Both the position numbers and the translations under genes were made by a program. Of a DNA stretch of 18,037 nt, positions 7,943-14,856 are shown piece after piece; the stretch's first letter is position 1, and each line of letters starts with the position of its first letter. The notes under the pieces are model-generated. The model did not search any database and had not been told where the DNA came from. It saw only the letters and a list, made by a program, of their open reading frames with translations. This DNA comes from Vicinamibacteria bacterium (GTDB lineage: Bacteria; Acidobacteriota; Vicinamibacteria; Fen-336; JAGNNV01), in NCBI GenBank assembly GCA_016650185.1, contig JAENWE010000183.1, positions 1 through 18,037 of the forward strand, given 5' to 3'.

Positions 7943-8683
7943 ATGCCATTGCAGAATCAGACGACGTTCGATCAGTTCGGGCAGAGGGTGTCCGACTACA
8001 TGCCTACTCTGCTGGCGGGACTATTGGTCCTGCTCGCCGGGGGCGTGGCGGGGTGGTTGTTGAAGAGGGCCATCGTCCGCCTCCTTCTGATGGCTCGGCT
8101 CGATCTCATGGGCGGGGCGGACTCCGCGTGGCGGAACGCCATCGGCAAGGGTGACGTGCGCGCGGCGTTGTACAACGCCACCGGCACCATTTTCGGATCG
8201 GTCCTGTTCCTGGTGTTCGTCGACAACGCCCTCGTGATTTGTGGCCTCACGGTGCTCGCCCGGCTCGTGGACCGGATCATCTTCTACCTGCCCACGCTAG
8301 GAATAGCCGTCCTGATCGCTTGGGTGGGGCTCGCCCTGTCCGAGATAGTCGCGCGACGAGTGGAAGCTGTCCTGATCCAGGAGCGGGTTCCCCACACCGC
8401 GCTGCTGGTGGGCCTGGCGAAGTCGGCGTTCCTGTCCGTGGTCGCGGCGCTCGCGATGTGGGAGCTGAACTTCGCCCGCGAGATCGTGCTGGCCGCGTTC
8501 CTCATCGGCTTCGGCGCGATCGGCGTGGCCTTCGCCCTGGGTGTGGGAATCGGGTCGGCACGGGCGATTCAGGCGGCGTTGACGTCGGTCATCGCGGCCC
8601 GGACCGAGAGGGAACCCCACGGAGAAGCATCCTTGAAGAATGACTCGACCGCGGGCGGTTCGCACCTCCCGTCGACACCGTAG
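7943..8683 (+). CDS. Small MscS-like membrane protein (conserved TM-helix type)
   Basis: Predicted inner-membrane protein of 246 residues with hydrophobic helices at about 19-44, 72-95, 108-135 and 145-200. The amphipathic, Gly/Ala-rich last helix (FGAIGVAFALGVGIGSARAI) resembles the conserved TM-helix repeat found in mechanosensitive-channel-like proteins. No MscS beta domain follows. The C-terminus is a short polar tail, so this is a TM-only member whose channel activity is unproven. I chose ATG 7943, with AAAGG at 7931-7935 as ribosome binding site; GTG 7928, overlapping the previous stop, is the alternative and adds five residues. It lies immediately downstream of the permease-USP gene and is probably co-transcribed with it, which hints at a shared osmotic or stress role (inference). 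Confidence 0.75.
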   Translation: MPLQNQTTFDQFGQRVSDYMPTLLAGLLVLLAGGVAGWLLKRAIVRLLLMARLDLMGGADSAWRNAIGKGDVRAALYNATGTIFGSVLFLVFVDNALVICGLTVLARLVDRIIFYLPTLGIAVLIAWVGLALSEIVARRVEAVLIQERVPHTALLVGLAKSAFLSVVAALAMWELNFAREIVLAAFLIGFGAIGVAFALGVGIGSARAIQAALTSVIAARTEREPHGEASLKNDSTAGGSHLPSTP

Positions 8684-8715
8684 CCGGTAAGGCGTGGGGC
8701 GGTGATCAGCACCTG

Positions 8716-8727
8716 GGCGCATGCGCC
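8716..8727. repeat. 12-bp perfect palindrome between the channel-like gene and the GrpB gene
   Basis: GGCGCATGCGCC is a perfect palindrome. It is preceded by a second small inverted repeat, GGTG-atcag-CACC at 8701-8713. No T-tract follows, so neither looks like an intrinsic terminator. Both could be protein-binding sites or chance in GC-rich DNA. Confidence 0.35.
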
Positions 8728-8781
8728 ATCGATCCTTGGGGAAGGCTCTGCGCCGATGCGATCGTTCTGTTAGGCGCCCGG

Positions 8782-9396
8782 ATGGAGACCCTCGATCAAC
8801 GAATCCAACGAGTCGTGGGCGAACAGATCGCGATCTCTCCATACGACCCTGCCTGGCCGGAATCGTTCCGTCGGGAAGCCGAGCATCTGCGTTCATGCCT
8901 GCCGATCGACCTCGTCGGGCGCATTGAGCACTTCGGCAGCACCGCGGTGCCGGGGCTCGCGTCGAAGGCCATCGTGGACCTGCTGGTGGAGGTCAGCGAC
9001 CTGGAGGCGACCAGGGCGCGCATCGCACCTCTCCTGGAGTCACAAGGCTACGACTATTTCTGGCGCGCCACCCATGGCGATGACGGTCCGCCGTTTTACG
9101 CATGGTTCATCAAGCGGAACCCGAGCACGGGAACCCGTACGCATCACATCCACATGGTGGAGAAGCATTTTGCCAAGCACTGGGACCGGCTGCTCTTCCG
9201 TGACTCCCTGATCGCTCATTCAGAGACGGCCAGGGAATACGAGGCCTTGAAGGTCCGGCTCGCGGCGATTTCGGCGCACGACCGGGTGGCGTACACCCGA
9301 GGCAAAACGGACTTCATCGTCAAGGTGACCGAAGAAGCCAGGCGCGCTTTGATCGCCAAAACGGGTCTCTCATCCTCTCCCCGTCGGACGGTCTAG
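8782..9396 (+). CDS. GrpB family (UPF0157) nucleotidyltransferase-fold protein
   Basis: A 204-residue cytoplasmic protein of the GrpB/UPF0157 family, which has a nucleotidyltransferase-like fold. The domain starts at ISPYDPAWP (18-26). The signature GSTAVPGLASKAIVDLLVEV at 52-71 carries the GS element and the Asp of the predicted metal site. HHIHMVE and the pattern LLFRDSLIAH, typical of the family, follow. No substrate is established for most members; some relatives are fused to dephospho-CoA kinase. The ATG is preceded by GGCGCCCGG, not a convincing Shine-Dalgarno, and the N-terminal 17 residues precede the family domain, so the start is moderately certain. It converges with the minus-strand DUF2306-like gene, with only 14 bases between the two stops. 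Confidence 0.88.
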   Translation: METLDQRIQRVVGEQIAISPYDPAWPESFRREAEHLRSCLPIDLVGRIEHFGSTAVPGLASKAIVDLLVEVSDLEATRARIAPLLESQGYDYFWRATHGDDGPPFYAWFIKRNPSTGTRTHHIHMVEKHFAKHWDRLLFRDSLIAHSETAREYEALKVRLAAISAHDRVAYTRGKTDFIVKVTEEARRALIAKTGLSSSPRRTV

Positions 9397-9410
9397 CCAA
9401 GCGGGCTGGG

Positions 9411-10196
9411 TCAGACGTGCCGGGCCACAGTTCGTCCGGCGCTGCGGCGGGGCGGAGAGAAGTGCCGCGCTCCTCGGGGGTCGTACGGGACTCCGGGAGT
9501 GACCTCGGCGCCAGGCTCAGAAGGAACGTCCATTCCGAACTTCCGGCGGTAGTACCGATTCCAGGCGATGGCAACAGGGAGGAAGAGCGCACCCGGCAGA
9601 ACCCAGGCAACCAGCGAAAAGCCCCGGAAGCCAAACCGCGGCGCATTCAGGACGGAGAAAGCGGTGAGCGCCGCGATCGACGCTCCAATCATGCCGCCCA
9701 TGTGCCGGAACCACCAATGCATGCGCTCCTTGTTCGGATTGAGCCACTGCTGGAAGTCACGCACGCCGATGACGACGCCGAGCAGACCGAAAACCTCAAG
9801 AACGGCGGCTCCATGAGCTGCGCCCATCACCATGGTGGCGACTCCGGACACGGCCAGAAGTCCCGCGACTCCAAGATCCAGGGGATGAGCATGTCTCCCG
9901 GTTCCCTTGAAGCGGAGGATCCTCAGTCCCGCCCACACCGATGAGAAGGACATGATCGTGATGTAGAAGAGAAACGCGGCAGTGACGAGGGCGGCCCGGC
10001 TGGTCTCGGTGGCCAGACGATAAATCGACAGGGGTCCGGCGCTCGCGCACAAGGTCATCATCGCCGCGACGAAAACCCAGCCAGCCCGTCGATGTCCACG
10101 GCCGCCCTTTGGCAGCATCATGGGAATCAGAAACGTCAACAAGGCGACGGTTCCAGCGGAGATGTGAACGGCGCGAAGGACGGTGACAGGACTCAT
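9411..10196 (-). CDS. DUF2306-like multi-spanning membrane protein
   Basis: Predicted inner-membrane protein of 261 residues with about seven hydrophobic helices. The first helix includes AVHISAGTVALL, followed by a Gly/Lys/His-rich loop GGRGHRRAGW typical of DUF2306-type proteins. Later come HAHPLDL and the strongly patterned HWWFRHMGGMIG. The conserved histidines facing the membrane could bind heme or another cofactor, but that is inference and the family has no established function. I chose the internal ATG at 10196 because AAGGAG (plus-strand CTCCTT, 10202-10207) sits five to six bases before it and the upstream 39 codons are polar, low-complexity sequence with no family match. The C-terminal ~35 residues are Pro/Arg-rich and probably cytoplasmic. 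It stands alone, convergent with the GrpB gene. Confidence 0.75.
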   Translation of the reverse strand: MSPVTVLRAVHISAGTVALLTFLIPMMLPKGGRGHRRAGWVFVAAMMTLCASAGPLSIYRLATETSRAALVTAAFLFYITIMSFSSVWAGLRILRFKGTGRHAHPLDLGVAGLLAVSGVATMVMGAAHGAAVLEVFGLLGVVIGVRDFQQWLNPNKERMHWWFRHMGGMIGASIAALTAFSVLNAPRFGFRGFSLVAWVLPGALFLPVAIAWNRYYRRKFGMDVPSEPGAEVTPGVPYDPRGARHFSPPRRSAGRTVARHV

Positions 10197-10267
10197 GGCG
10201 GCTCCTTGGTTGAGGGTTGAAGGCGCAGTCAGTCTCTCGCCTGTCGCAGTGCTCGCGCGCGTACCTG

Positions 10268-10292
10268 AAGTCATGCCCATCCGACATGACTT
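10268..10292. promoter_or_regulatory. Operator-like inverted repeat upstream of the DUF2306-like gene
   Basis: AAGTCATG (10268-10275) and CATGACTT (10285-10292) form a perfect 8-bp inverted repeat around a 9-base spacer, 72 bases upstream of the minus-strand start at 10196. The size and symmetry suit a dimeric repressor site; a 5' leader hairpin is the alternative. The rest of the 294-base gap 10197-10490 shows no gene I can support. Confidence 0.45.
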
Positions 10293-10448
10293 GTGGCCTA
10301 TGCGGACCGTCATCGCCGCCCCTGCAATTCAGACACGCGAAGGAAGGGCCATAAGCGAGTGAAACCAATCGCCGCCGGAGACAAAAGGGTCACGGCCGAC
10401 CGCAGACACGCCTTGGCGCAATCGCCTGAAGTCCCGACTGAACACGAA

Positions 10449-10470
10449 CACCTCGGTCGCGATCGAGGTG
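10449..10470 (-). terminator. Stem-loop after the MFS-PlsC gene, probable terminator
   Basis: CACCTCG (10449-10455) pairs with CGAGGTG (10464-10470), and inner bases TC/GA extend the pairing past a G-T mismatch. It begins 20 bases beyond the minus-strand stop at 10491. Read on the minus strand it is followed by TTCGTGTTCAG, a weak T-rich stretch. This fits an imperfect intrinsic terminator. Confidence 0.5.
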
Positions 10471-10490
10471 GCGCTGACGACACCCGCGCC

Positions 10491-12425
10491 TTAGCGCAGC
10501 CGCCCTCGCAGATCCGCCACTCTCGCCTGTAATCCTTCCGGAGTGACAGACTCGGGCGGCATCGGCGCCCCCACCATCAATCGCACGCTCGAGTAGAAAC
10601 CGCGCCGGAAGGGCTTGGTCATGGCCAGCCCTTCCACCCGCGAGAAGAACGATCCCCACATGTTCTGGAGGGCCATGGGAATGACGGGAACCGGGCGGGC
10701 GGCCAGAATCTTCATGATCCCGGCCCGAAACGGCTGCAGTTCGCCGTCGCGCGTGATGACACCCTCCGGGAAGATGCAGAGAAGGCCGCCCTCGGCCAGG
10801 GTCTTGTCGGCCTCGGCGAACGCGTTCGCGTAGATCACCGGATCCTCCTTGTGCGACGCGACGGGAATGGTCCTGGCCAGACGGAAGATGGCGCCCAGGA
10901 CCGGTATCTTGAAGATTTTGTGGTCCATGATGAAACGAATGGGGCGGGGCGAGGCTGCCATCAGAAGCAGAGCATCGACAAAGCTCACGTGATTGCAGGT
11001 GAGAAGCGCGGCGCCGTGCTCGGGTATGTGGTGATCGCCCCGGATCTTGAACCGGTAGATGAGATTCGCCAGAATCCAGGAAAGAAAGCGCAGGAAGAAC
11101 TCCGGCACGAGCAGGAAAATGTAGAGAGCCACCACCGCGTTCATGATGCCCACGACCAAAAAGATCATCGGGATGGAGGCGCCGCCCTTGAGCAAGGCCA
11201 CTGAGAGGGCCGCCGAAGCGATCATGAAGAGCGCGCCCAGGATGTTGCTGGCCGCGAAGACGCGGGCCCGATGGGTGGGCGCACTCCGGGCCTGAACGAG
11301 GGCGTAGAGCGGGACGGAGAAAAGGCCGGCGAACCCCGAAAGCAAACCCAGATCGGCAAGAATTCGGAAGGCGCCCGGGGTCTGCAGAAGCTGTCTTGCT
11401 CCCATCACCGCGGGCCCGTGCGCGAAGCCGCGAGAGGCGAAGTACAAATCCACGGCGAATGCGGTCATGCCGAACGCGCCGATCGGCACCAGGCCCAGTT
11501 CGACATGGCGGCGCGAAAGAGATTCGCACAACAGCGAGCCGATGCCGATGCCGATGGAAAACACCACCAGAAGCAACGACGCCACGCCCTCGGATCCGCC
11601 GAGGACGTCCTTGGCGAAGTTGGGAATCTGGGTGAGAAACGAGGCGCCGAAGAACCATAACCACGACACCCCCATCAGGCCTCGGAAGACCACCAGGTTC
11701 TCGGCCGCGAGCTTCAGGTTGCGCACTGTCTCGCTGAACGGATTCCAGCGGATGACCAGATCGGGCACGAGGGGCGGCGCCTTCTGGATGAAGTGGGATG
11801 TCGAACGGCCGACGAGGGCGACCACGATGCAGCCCAGGGCCGCGATCTTCGGGCCTTCCTCTGGAAGTCCTACGAGCACGCCGCCCGCCAGATTCCCGAG
11901 CAGGATGGCCACGAACGTCCCCATCTCCACCATGGCGTTGCCCCCGGTCAGCTCGCGTTCGGTGAGTGCCTGGGGCAAGAAGGCGTACTTGACCGGTCCG
12001 AAGATGGTCGAGTGAAGGCCCATCAGGAACGTGCATACGAGGAGCACGGGCACACTCCTGGCGATGAAGCCGTACGAGGCGAGGATCATGACCCCGACTT
12101 CGAGGGTCTTGACGAAGATGGCGACCGATCGCTTGTCGTACTTGTCGGCGATCTGGCCGCAGGTGGCCGAGAAGAGCAGGAAAGGGAGGATGAACAGGCC
12201 CGCGATCAGGTTCACGACCAGCGCCGGATTGACGTCCGAGTTGGCGGCGGCGTGAAACGTCACCATCACGGTGAAGGCGAACTTGAAGAGGTTGTCGTTG
12301 AAAGCGCCCAGAAACTGGGTCCAGAAGAAGGGCGCGAATCGACGCTCGCTCAGAAGTGCGAATTGAGAGCTGCCCTCTCCCTGGGACGGAACCGCCCTTG
12401 ACGCGCCTTTGGAGTGTGTCGTCAC
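10491..12425 (-). CDS. MFS transporter-PlsC acyltransferase fusion (LplT/Aas-like lysophospholipid recycling)
   Basis: A 644-residue inner-membrane protein joining an MFS transporter of the lysophospholipid transporter (LplT) type to a phospholipid/glycerol acyltransferase. The MFS part, residues 25-445 with about 12 helices, opens with the diagnostic RRFAPFFWTQFLGAFNDNLFK. The PlsC domain, about 455-610, has the catalytic NHVSFVD (478-484, the H-x4-D motif), FPEG (552-555) and VPVIPMAL. The predicted role is to flip lysophospholipid inward and reacylate it at the cytoplasmic face. The AMP-binding acyl-ACP synthetase domain found in the larger three-domain homologues is absent, so acyl donors must come from elsewhere. 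The GTG start has no Shine-Dalgarno; a TAGACT box nine bases upstream suggests a leaderless message. It is divergent from the YjbR-like gene. Confidence 0.92.
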   Translation of the reverse strand: MTTHSKGASRAVPSQGEGSSQFALLSERRFAPFFWTQFLGAFNDNLFKFAFTVMVTFHAAANSDVNPALVVNLIAGLFILPFLLFSATCGQIADKYDKRSVAIFVKTLEVGVMILASYGFIARSVPVLLVCTFLMGLHSTIFGPVKYAFLPQALTERELTGGNAMVEMGTFVAILLGNLAGGVLVGLPEEGPKIAALGCIVVALVGRSTSHFIQKAPPLVPDLVIRWNPFSETVRNLKLAAENLVVFRGLMGVSWLWFFGASFLTQIPNFAKDVLGGSEGVASLLLVVFSIGIGIGSLLCESLSRRHVELGLVPIGAFGMTAFAVDLYFASRGFAHGPAVMGARQLLQTPGAFRILADLGLLSGFAGLFSVPLYALVQARSAPTHRARVFAASNILGALFMIASAALSVALLKGGASIPMIFLVVGIMNAVVALYIFLLVPEFFLRFLSWILANLIYRFKIRGDHHIPEHGAALLTCNHVSFVDALLLMAASPRPIRFIMDHKIFKIPVLGAIFRLARTIPVASHKEDPVIYANAFAEADKTLAEGGLLCIFPEGVITRDGELQPFRAGIMKILAARPVPVIPMALQNMWGSFFSRVEGLAMTKPFRRGFYSSVRLMVGAPMPPESVTPEGLQARVADLRGRLR

Positions 12426-12434
12426 TGGGGCGGG

Positions 12435-12440
12435 AGTCTA
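12435..12440 (-). promoter_or_regulatory. Candidate -10 box (TAGACT) of the MFS-PlsC gene
   Basis: On the minus strand TAGACT ends nine bases before GTG 12425, leaving almost no leader. No good -35 is visible. It is one of several such boxes in this window. Confidence 0.35.
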
Positions 12441-12470
12441 AGCCCCCGTTTCATTGCCGTGCGGGGGGCT
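12441..12470. repeat. Inverted repeat in the divergent promoter region
   Basis: AGCCCCC (12441-12447) is complementary to GGGGGCT (12464-12470) across a 16-base loop. It fills most of the 63-base gap between the divergent MFS-PlsC and YjbR-like genes and abuts both candidate -10 boxes, so it could be an operator controlling both directions. Confidence 0.4.
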
Positions 12471-12475
12471 AATAT
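12470..12475 (+). promoter_or_regulatory. Candidate -10 box (TAATAT) of the YjbR-like gene
   Basis: TAATAT, five of six matches to the consensus allowing for the central transposition, lies 13 bases before ATG 12489. No clear -35 is present. It directly abuts the right arm of the inverted repeat. Confidence 0.35.
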
Positions 12476-12488
12476 CGGCGGTGAACCC

Positions 12489-12842
12489 ATGCCGAAGAAA
12501 GCCATCAGCCCCGAGGCCCGGCTGCGAAAGATCTGCCTTGCCTTCCCCCAGACCACCGAGCGCCTCTCTCACTCGGCGCCCACCTGGTTCTTCAAGGACA
12601 AGAAGTCCTTTGTGATGTTGCTGCAGCACGGCCATCATCAGAACCAGTTCCCCCACTTCTGGTGCGCCGCCGGCCCAGGGGTCCAGGAGGACCTGATCGC
12701 GTCCGATCCGAAACGGTTTTTCAGGCCGCCGTATGTGGGGGGGCGCGGATGGGTGGCCGGGCGGCTCGACGGGAAGCCAGACTGGGCGTTGATCGAGCGG
12801 CTGTGCGCGGAGGCGTATCGCGTGGTTTCGGGGAAGGCGTGA
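12489..12842 (+). CDS. MmcQ/YjbR family protein
   Basis: A 117-residue cytoplasmic protein of the MmcQ/YjbR fold (CyaY-like, often called DNA-binding). Family signs are the N-terminal LRKICLAFPQTTERLSH, the WFFKDKKSFVML strand pair and the C-terminal PYVGGRGWVAGRL followed by a terminal helix ending in AEAYRVVS. The length is standard. I chose the ATG at 12489 because the 25 codons possible upstream show no family match and run into the promoter region. No Shine-Dalgarno is evident. Function is unknown for most members; DNA binding is a family-level suggestion only. The gene is divergent from the MFS-PlsC fusion and is followed by a 137-base gap before the methionine-pathway gene. Confidence 0.87.
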   Translation: MPKKAISPEARLRKICLAFPQTTERLSHSAPTWFFKDKKSFVMLLQHGHHQNQFPHFWCAAGPGVQEDLIASDPKRFFRPPYVGGRGWVAGRLDGKPDWALIERLCAEAYRVVSGKA

Positions 12843-12965
12843 GTCGGTTCGAGGGGTTCACTTGATGGCGAGCGCCAATATGGTTCGACAAATCGCCGCG
12901 CGCTCGAACAATTACGGCAGCCGCGAACCCTTCCCAGGAGTTGTCGTCCAAACCGAGCGCGGTGC

Positions 12966-12971
12966 TAACCT
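12966..12971 (+). promoter_or_regulatory. Candidate promoter of the homocysteine methyltransferase gene
   Basis: TGC-TAACCT (12963-12971) resembles an extended -10 and ends eight bases before ATG 12980. A TTGTCG at 12941-12946 is a possible -35 with a long 19-base spacer. No Shine-Dalgarno fits in the remaining leader. No SAM riboswitch or T-box is visible in the 137-base gap 12843-12979. Confidence 0.4.
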
Positions 12972-12979
12972 AAGCTGCG

Positions 12980-14842
12980 ATGGCTTCCGACCCTTCTACC
13001 CTCACCAAACGTGCGTCGATACTGGACCTTGTGGCCAAGGGGGTCGTGCTCGGCGACGGCGCCATGGGGACGATGCTCTACAACCGGGGCGTGTTCGTCA
13101 ACCGCTGTTTCGATGAACTGAACCTCTCCGCACCCGCCCTGGTCCGTCAGGTTCACGAGGAGTACGTCGACGCGGGCTCGCAGTTCATTGAGACGAACAC
13201 CTACGGCGCCAACCGATTCAAGCTCGGACCGCACGGGCTCGACTCTCAGCTCGCGAAGATCAACCGGGAAGGCGCGCGCATCGCGCGCGAGGCGGCGGGC
13301 GAGACCGTTCTCGTCGCAGGCGCGATCGGCCCCCTGGGCAAGCCACTCGAACCGCTCGGTCACATTTCCCTTGCCGACGCGGTGTCCGCGTTCGCCGATC
13401 AGGCGACGGCTCTGAAGGACGGCGGCGTCGACTTCTTCATCCTCGAAACCATGCCCTCCCTCAACATGGCGAAGGCGGCCCTGACCGCAGTGAGAACGGT
13501 GGGCGATCTGCCGGTGCTGGTCTCGCTCACGTTCACCGACGAAGGCTCGACGGTCATCGGCGAGTCGCCCGAGGCCGTGGTGGAGGCCCTTGAAGCCGAG
13601 GGCGCGACCCTCATTGGCGCCAACTGCTCGCAGGGCCCGGCCCGGATGCTCGAAACCATCGAGCGGATGGTCTCGGCCGCGAAGACTTCGAAAATCATGG
13701 CCATGCCGAACGCCGGCGCGCCCGCGTACGTCGAGGGCCGCTACGTGTACCTCTGCACGCCCGAATACATCGCGACCTACGGCCGCCGCTTCATCGAGGT
13801 GGGCGCGCGGCTCGTCGGCGGCTGCTGCGGCACCACACCCGCCCACATCAAGGACCTGGCCCGATCCTTGCGCATGGTTCAACCGGTCCGAACCGGAGCG
13901 CACGTCATCACCGCACCCCATGGGGCCAAGGCCGCGCTGCCCCCGATTCCCCGCGAGGACAAGAGCGCTCTCGCCCACAAGCTCGGGCGCAAGTTCGTGG
14001 TATCCATCGAGCTCGATCCTCCCAAGGGCGTCGACCCCGGCCGGGTCATCGAGAAGGCGCACGAATGCAGGGAGAATGAAGTCGACGCCATCAACGTGGC
14101 CGACGGCCCGCGCGCCTCGGCCCGCATGAGCGCGCAATCGATGTGCCTGCTCACCCAACAACAGACCGGCCTCGACACCATCCTTCACTACACCTGCCGC
14201 GACCGGAATCTGCTCGGGATTCAGTCGGACGTTCTGGGCTGCTACGCCCTCGGCCTGCGCAACATCCTGTGTATCACCGGCGACCCGCCCAAGCTCGGCG
14301 ACTATCCGGACGCCACCGCGGTCTACGACGTCGATTCGATCGGCCTCATCCGCATCCTCAGCCATCTGAACCGGGGCTGCGACCTGGCCGGCAATCCCAT
14401 CGGACCGCCACTCGGGATTCACATCGGGTGCGGCGCCGATCCCTCCAAGCCCGACTGGGACAAGGAACTTCGCCGACTCGAGGAAAAGGTGAAGGCGGGG
14501 GCCGAATACATCATGACCCAACCGGTGTATGACCCGAAGCAGGTGGAGAAATTCCTCAAGGCCATCCAGTACTTGAAGACGCCTGTGCTCATCGGCAGCC
14601 TGCCTCTTTATTCGCACAAGAACGCCGAGTTCCTGCACAACGAGGTTCCCGGCATGATCATTCCGCCGGACATCCGCGAGCGCATGCGCGCAGCCGGCAC
14701 CGGAGAGAAAGCGCAGGCCGAGGGTGTCGCCATTGCCCAGGAAGCCCTGCGCGCGGGGCAGGACCTGGCCCAGGGCGTCTATGTGATGCCCCCCTTCAAC
14801 CGCGTCGATCTGGCGCTTCGAGTGGTCGAGATTCTCCGCTAG
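12980..14842 (+). CDS. Bifunctional homocysteine S-methyltransferase / 5,10-methylenetetrahydrofolate reductase
   Basis: A 620-residue cytoplasmic fusion enzyme of the YitJ type. The N-terminal half (about 16-300) is a zinc-dependent homocysteine methyltransferase barrel. It has GDGAMGTMLY near the start and the three zinc cysteines Cys216 (GANCSQG), Cys282 and Cys283 (GGCCGTTPAHI). The C-terminal half (about 335-620) is an FAD-dependent methylene-THF reductase, with SIELDPPKG, HYTCRDRN, ITGDPPKLGDYP and QPVYDP. Together they would make methyl-THF and methylate homocysteine to methionine. The cobalamin-binding and activation domains of MetH are absent. The substrate methyl donor of these fusions is not fully settled. 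The start ATG follows a promoter-like box by eight bases. The VWFA gene begins 14 bases downstream of the stop, so the two are likely co-transcribed. Confidence 0.94.
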   Translation: MASDPSTLTKRASILDLVAKGVVLGDGAMGTMLYNRGVFVNRCFDELNLSAPALVRQVHEEYVDAGSQFIETNTYGANRFKLGPHGLDSQLAKINREGARIAREAAGETVLVAGAIGPLGKPLEPLGHISLADAVSAFADQATALKDGGVDFFILETMPSLNMAKAALTAVRTVGDLPVLVSLTFTDEGSTVIGESPEAVVEALEAEGATLIGANCSQGPARMLETIERMVSAAKTSKIMAMPNAGAPAYVEGRYVYLCTPEYIATYGRRFIEVGARLVGGCCGTTPAHIKDLARSLRMVQPVRTGAHVITAPHGAKAALPPIPREDKSALAHKLGRKFVVSIELDPPKGVDPGRVIEKAHECRENEVDAINVADGPRASARMSAQSMCLLTQQQTGLDTILHYTCRDRNLLGIQSDVLGCYALGLRNILCITGDPPKLGDYPDATAVYDVDSIGLIRILSHLNRGCDLAGNPIGPPLGIHIGCGADPSKPDWDKELRRLEEKVKAGAEYIMTQPVYDPKQVEKFLKAIQYLKTPVLIGSLPLYSHKNAEFLHNEVPGMIIPPDIRERMRAAGTGEKAQAEGVAIAQEALRAGQDLAQGVYVMPPFNRVDLALRVVEILR

Positions 14843-14856
14843 GGGAAGTCCTTCCG

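Noticed and set aside
6333..7949. 538-codon minus-strand open frame opposite the permease-USP gene
   Set aside because: Low-complexity His/Arg/Glu composition, no recognisable domain; antisense shadow.
10390..12036. 548-codon frame within the MFS-PlsC gene on the same strand
   Set aside because: Arg/Gly/Pro-rich out-of-frame reading of the real gene; no membrane helices or motifs.
12843..12979. SAM riboswitch or T-box upstream of the methionine gene
   Set aside because: No kink-turn, anticodon-loop or terminator pattern could be recognised, and the likely transcript start is next to the ATG.
12965..14638. 557-codon minus-strand open frame opposite the methyltransferase/reductase gene
   Set aside because: Mirrors a clear enzyme on the plus strand; no domain or start signal of its own.
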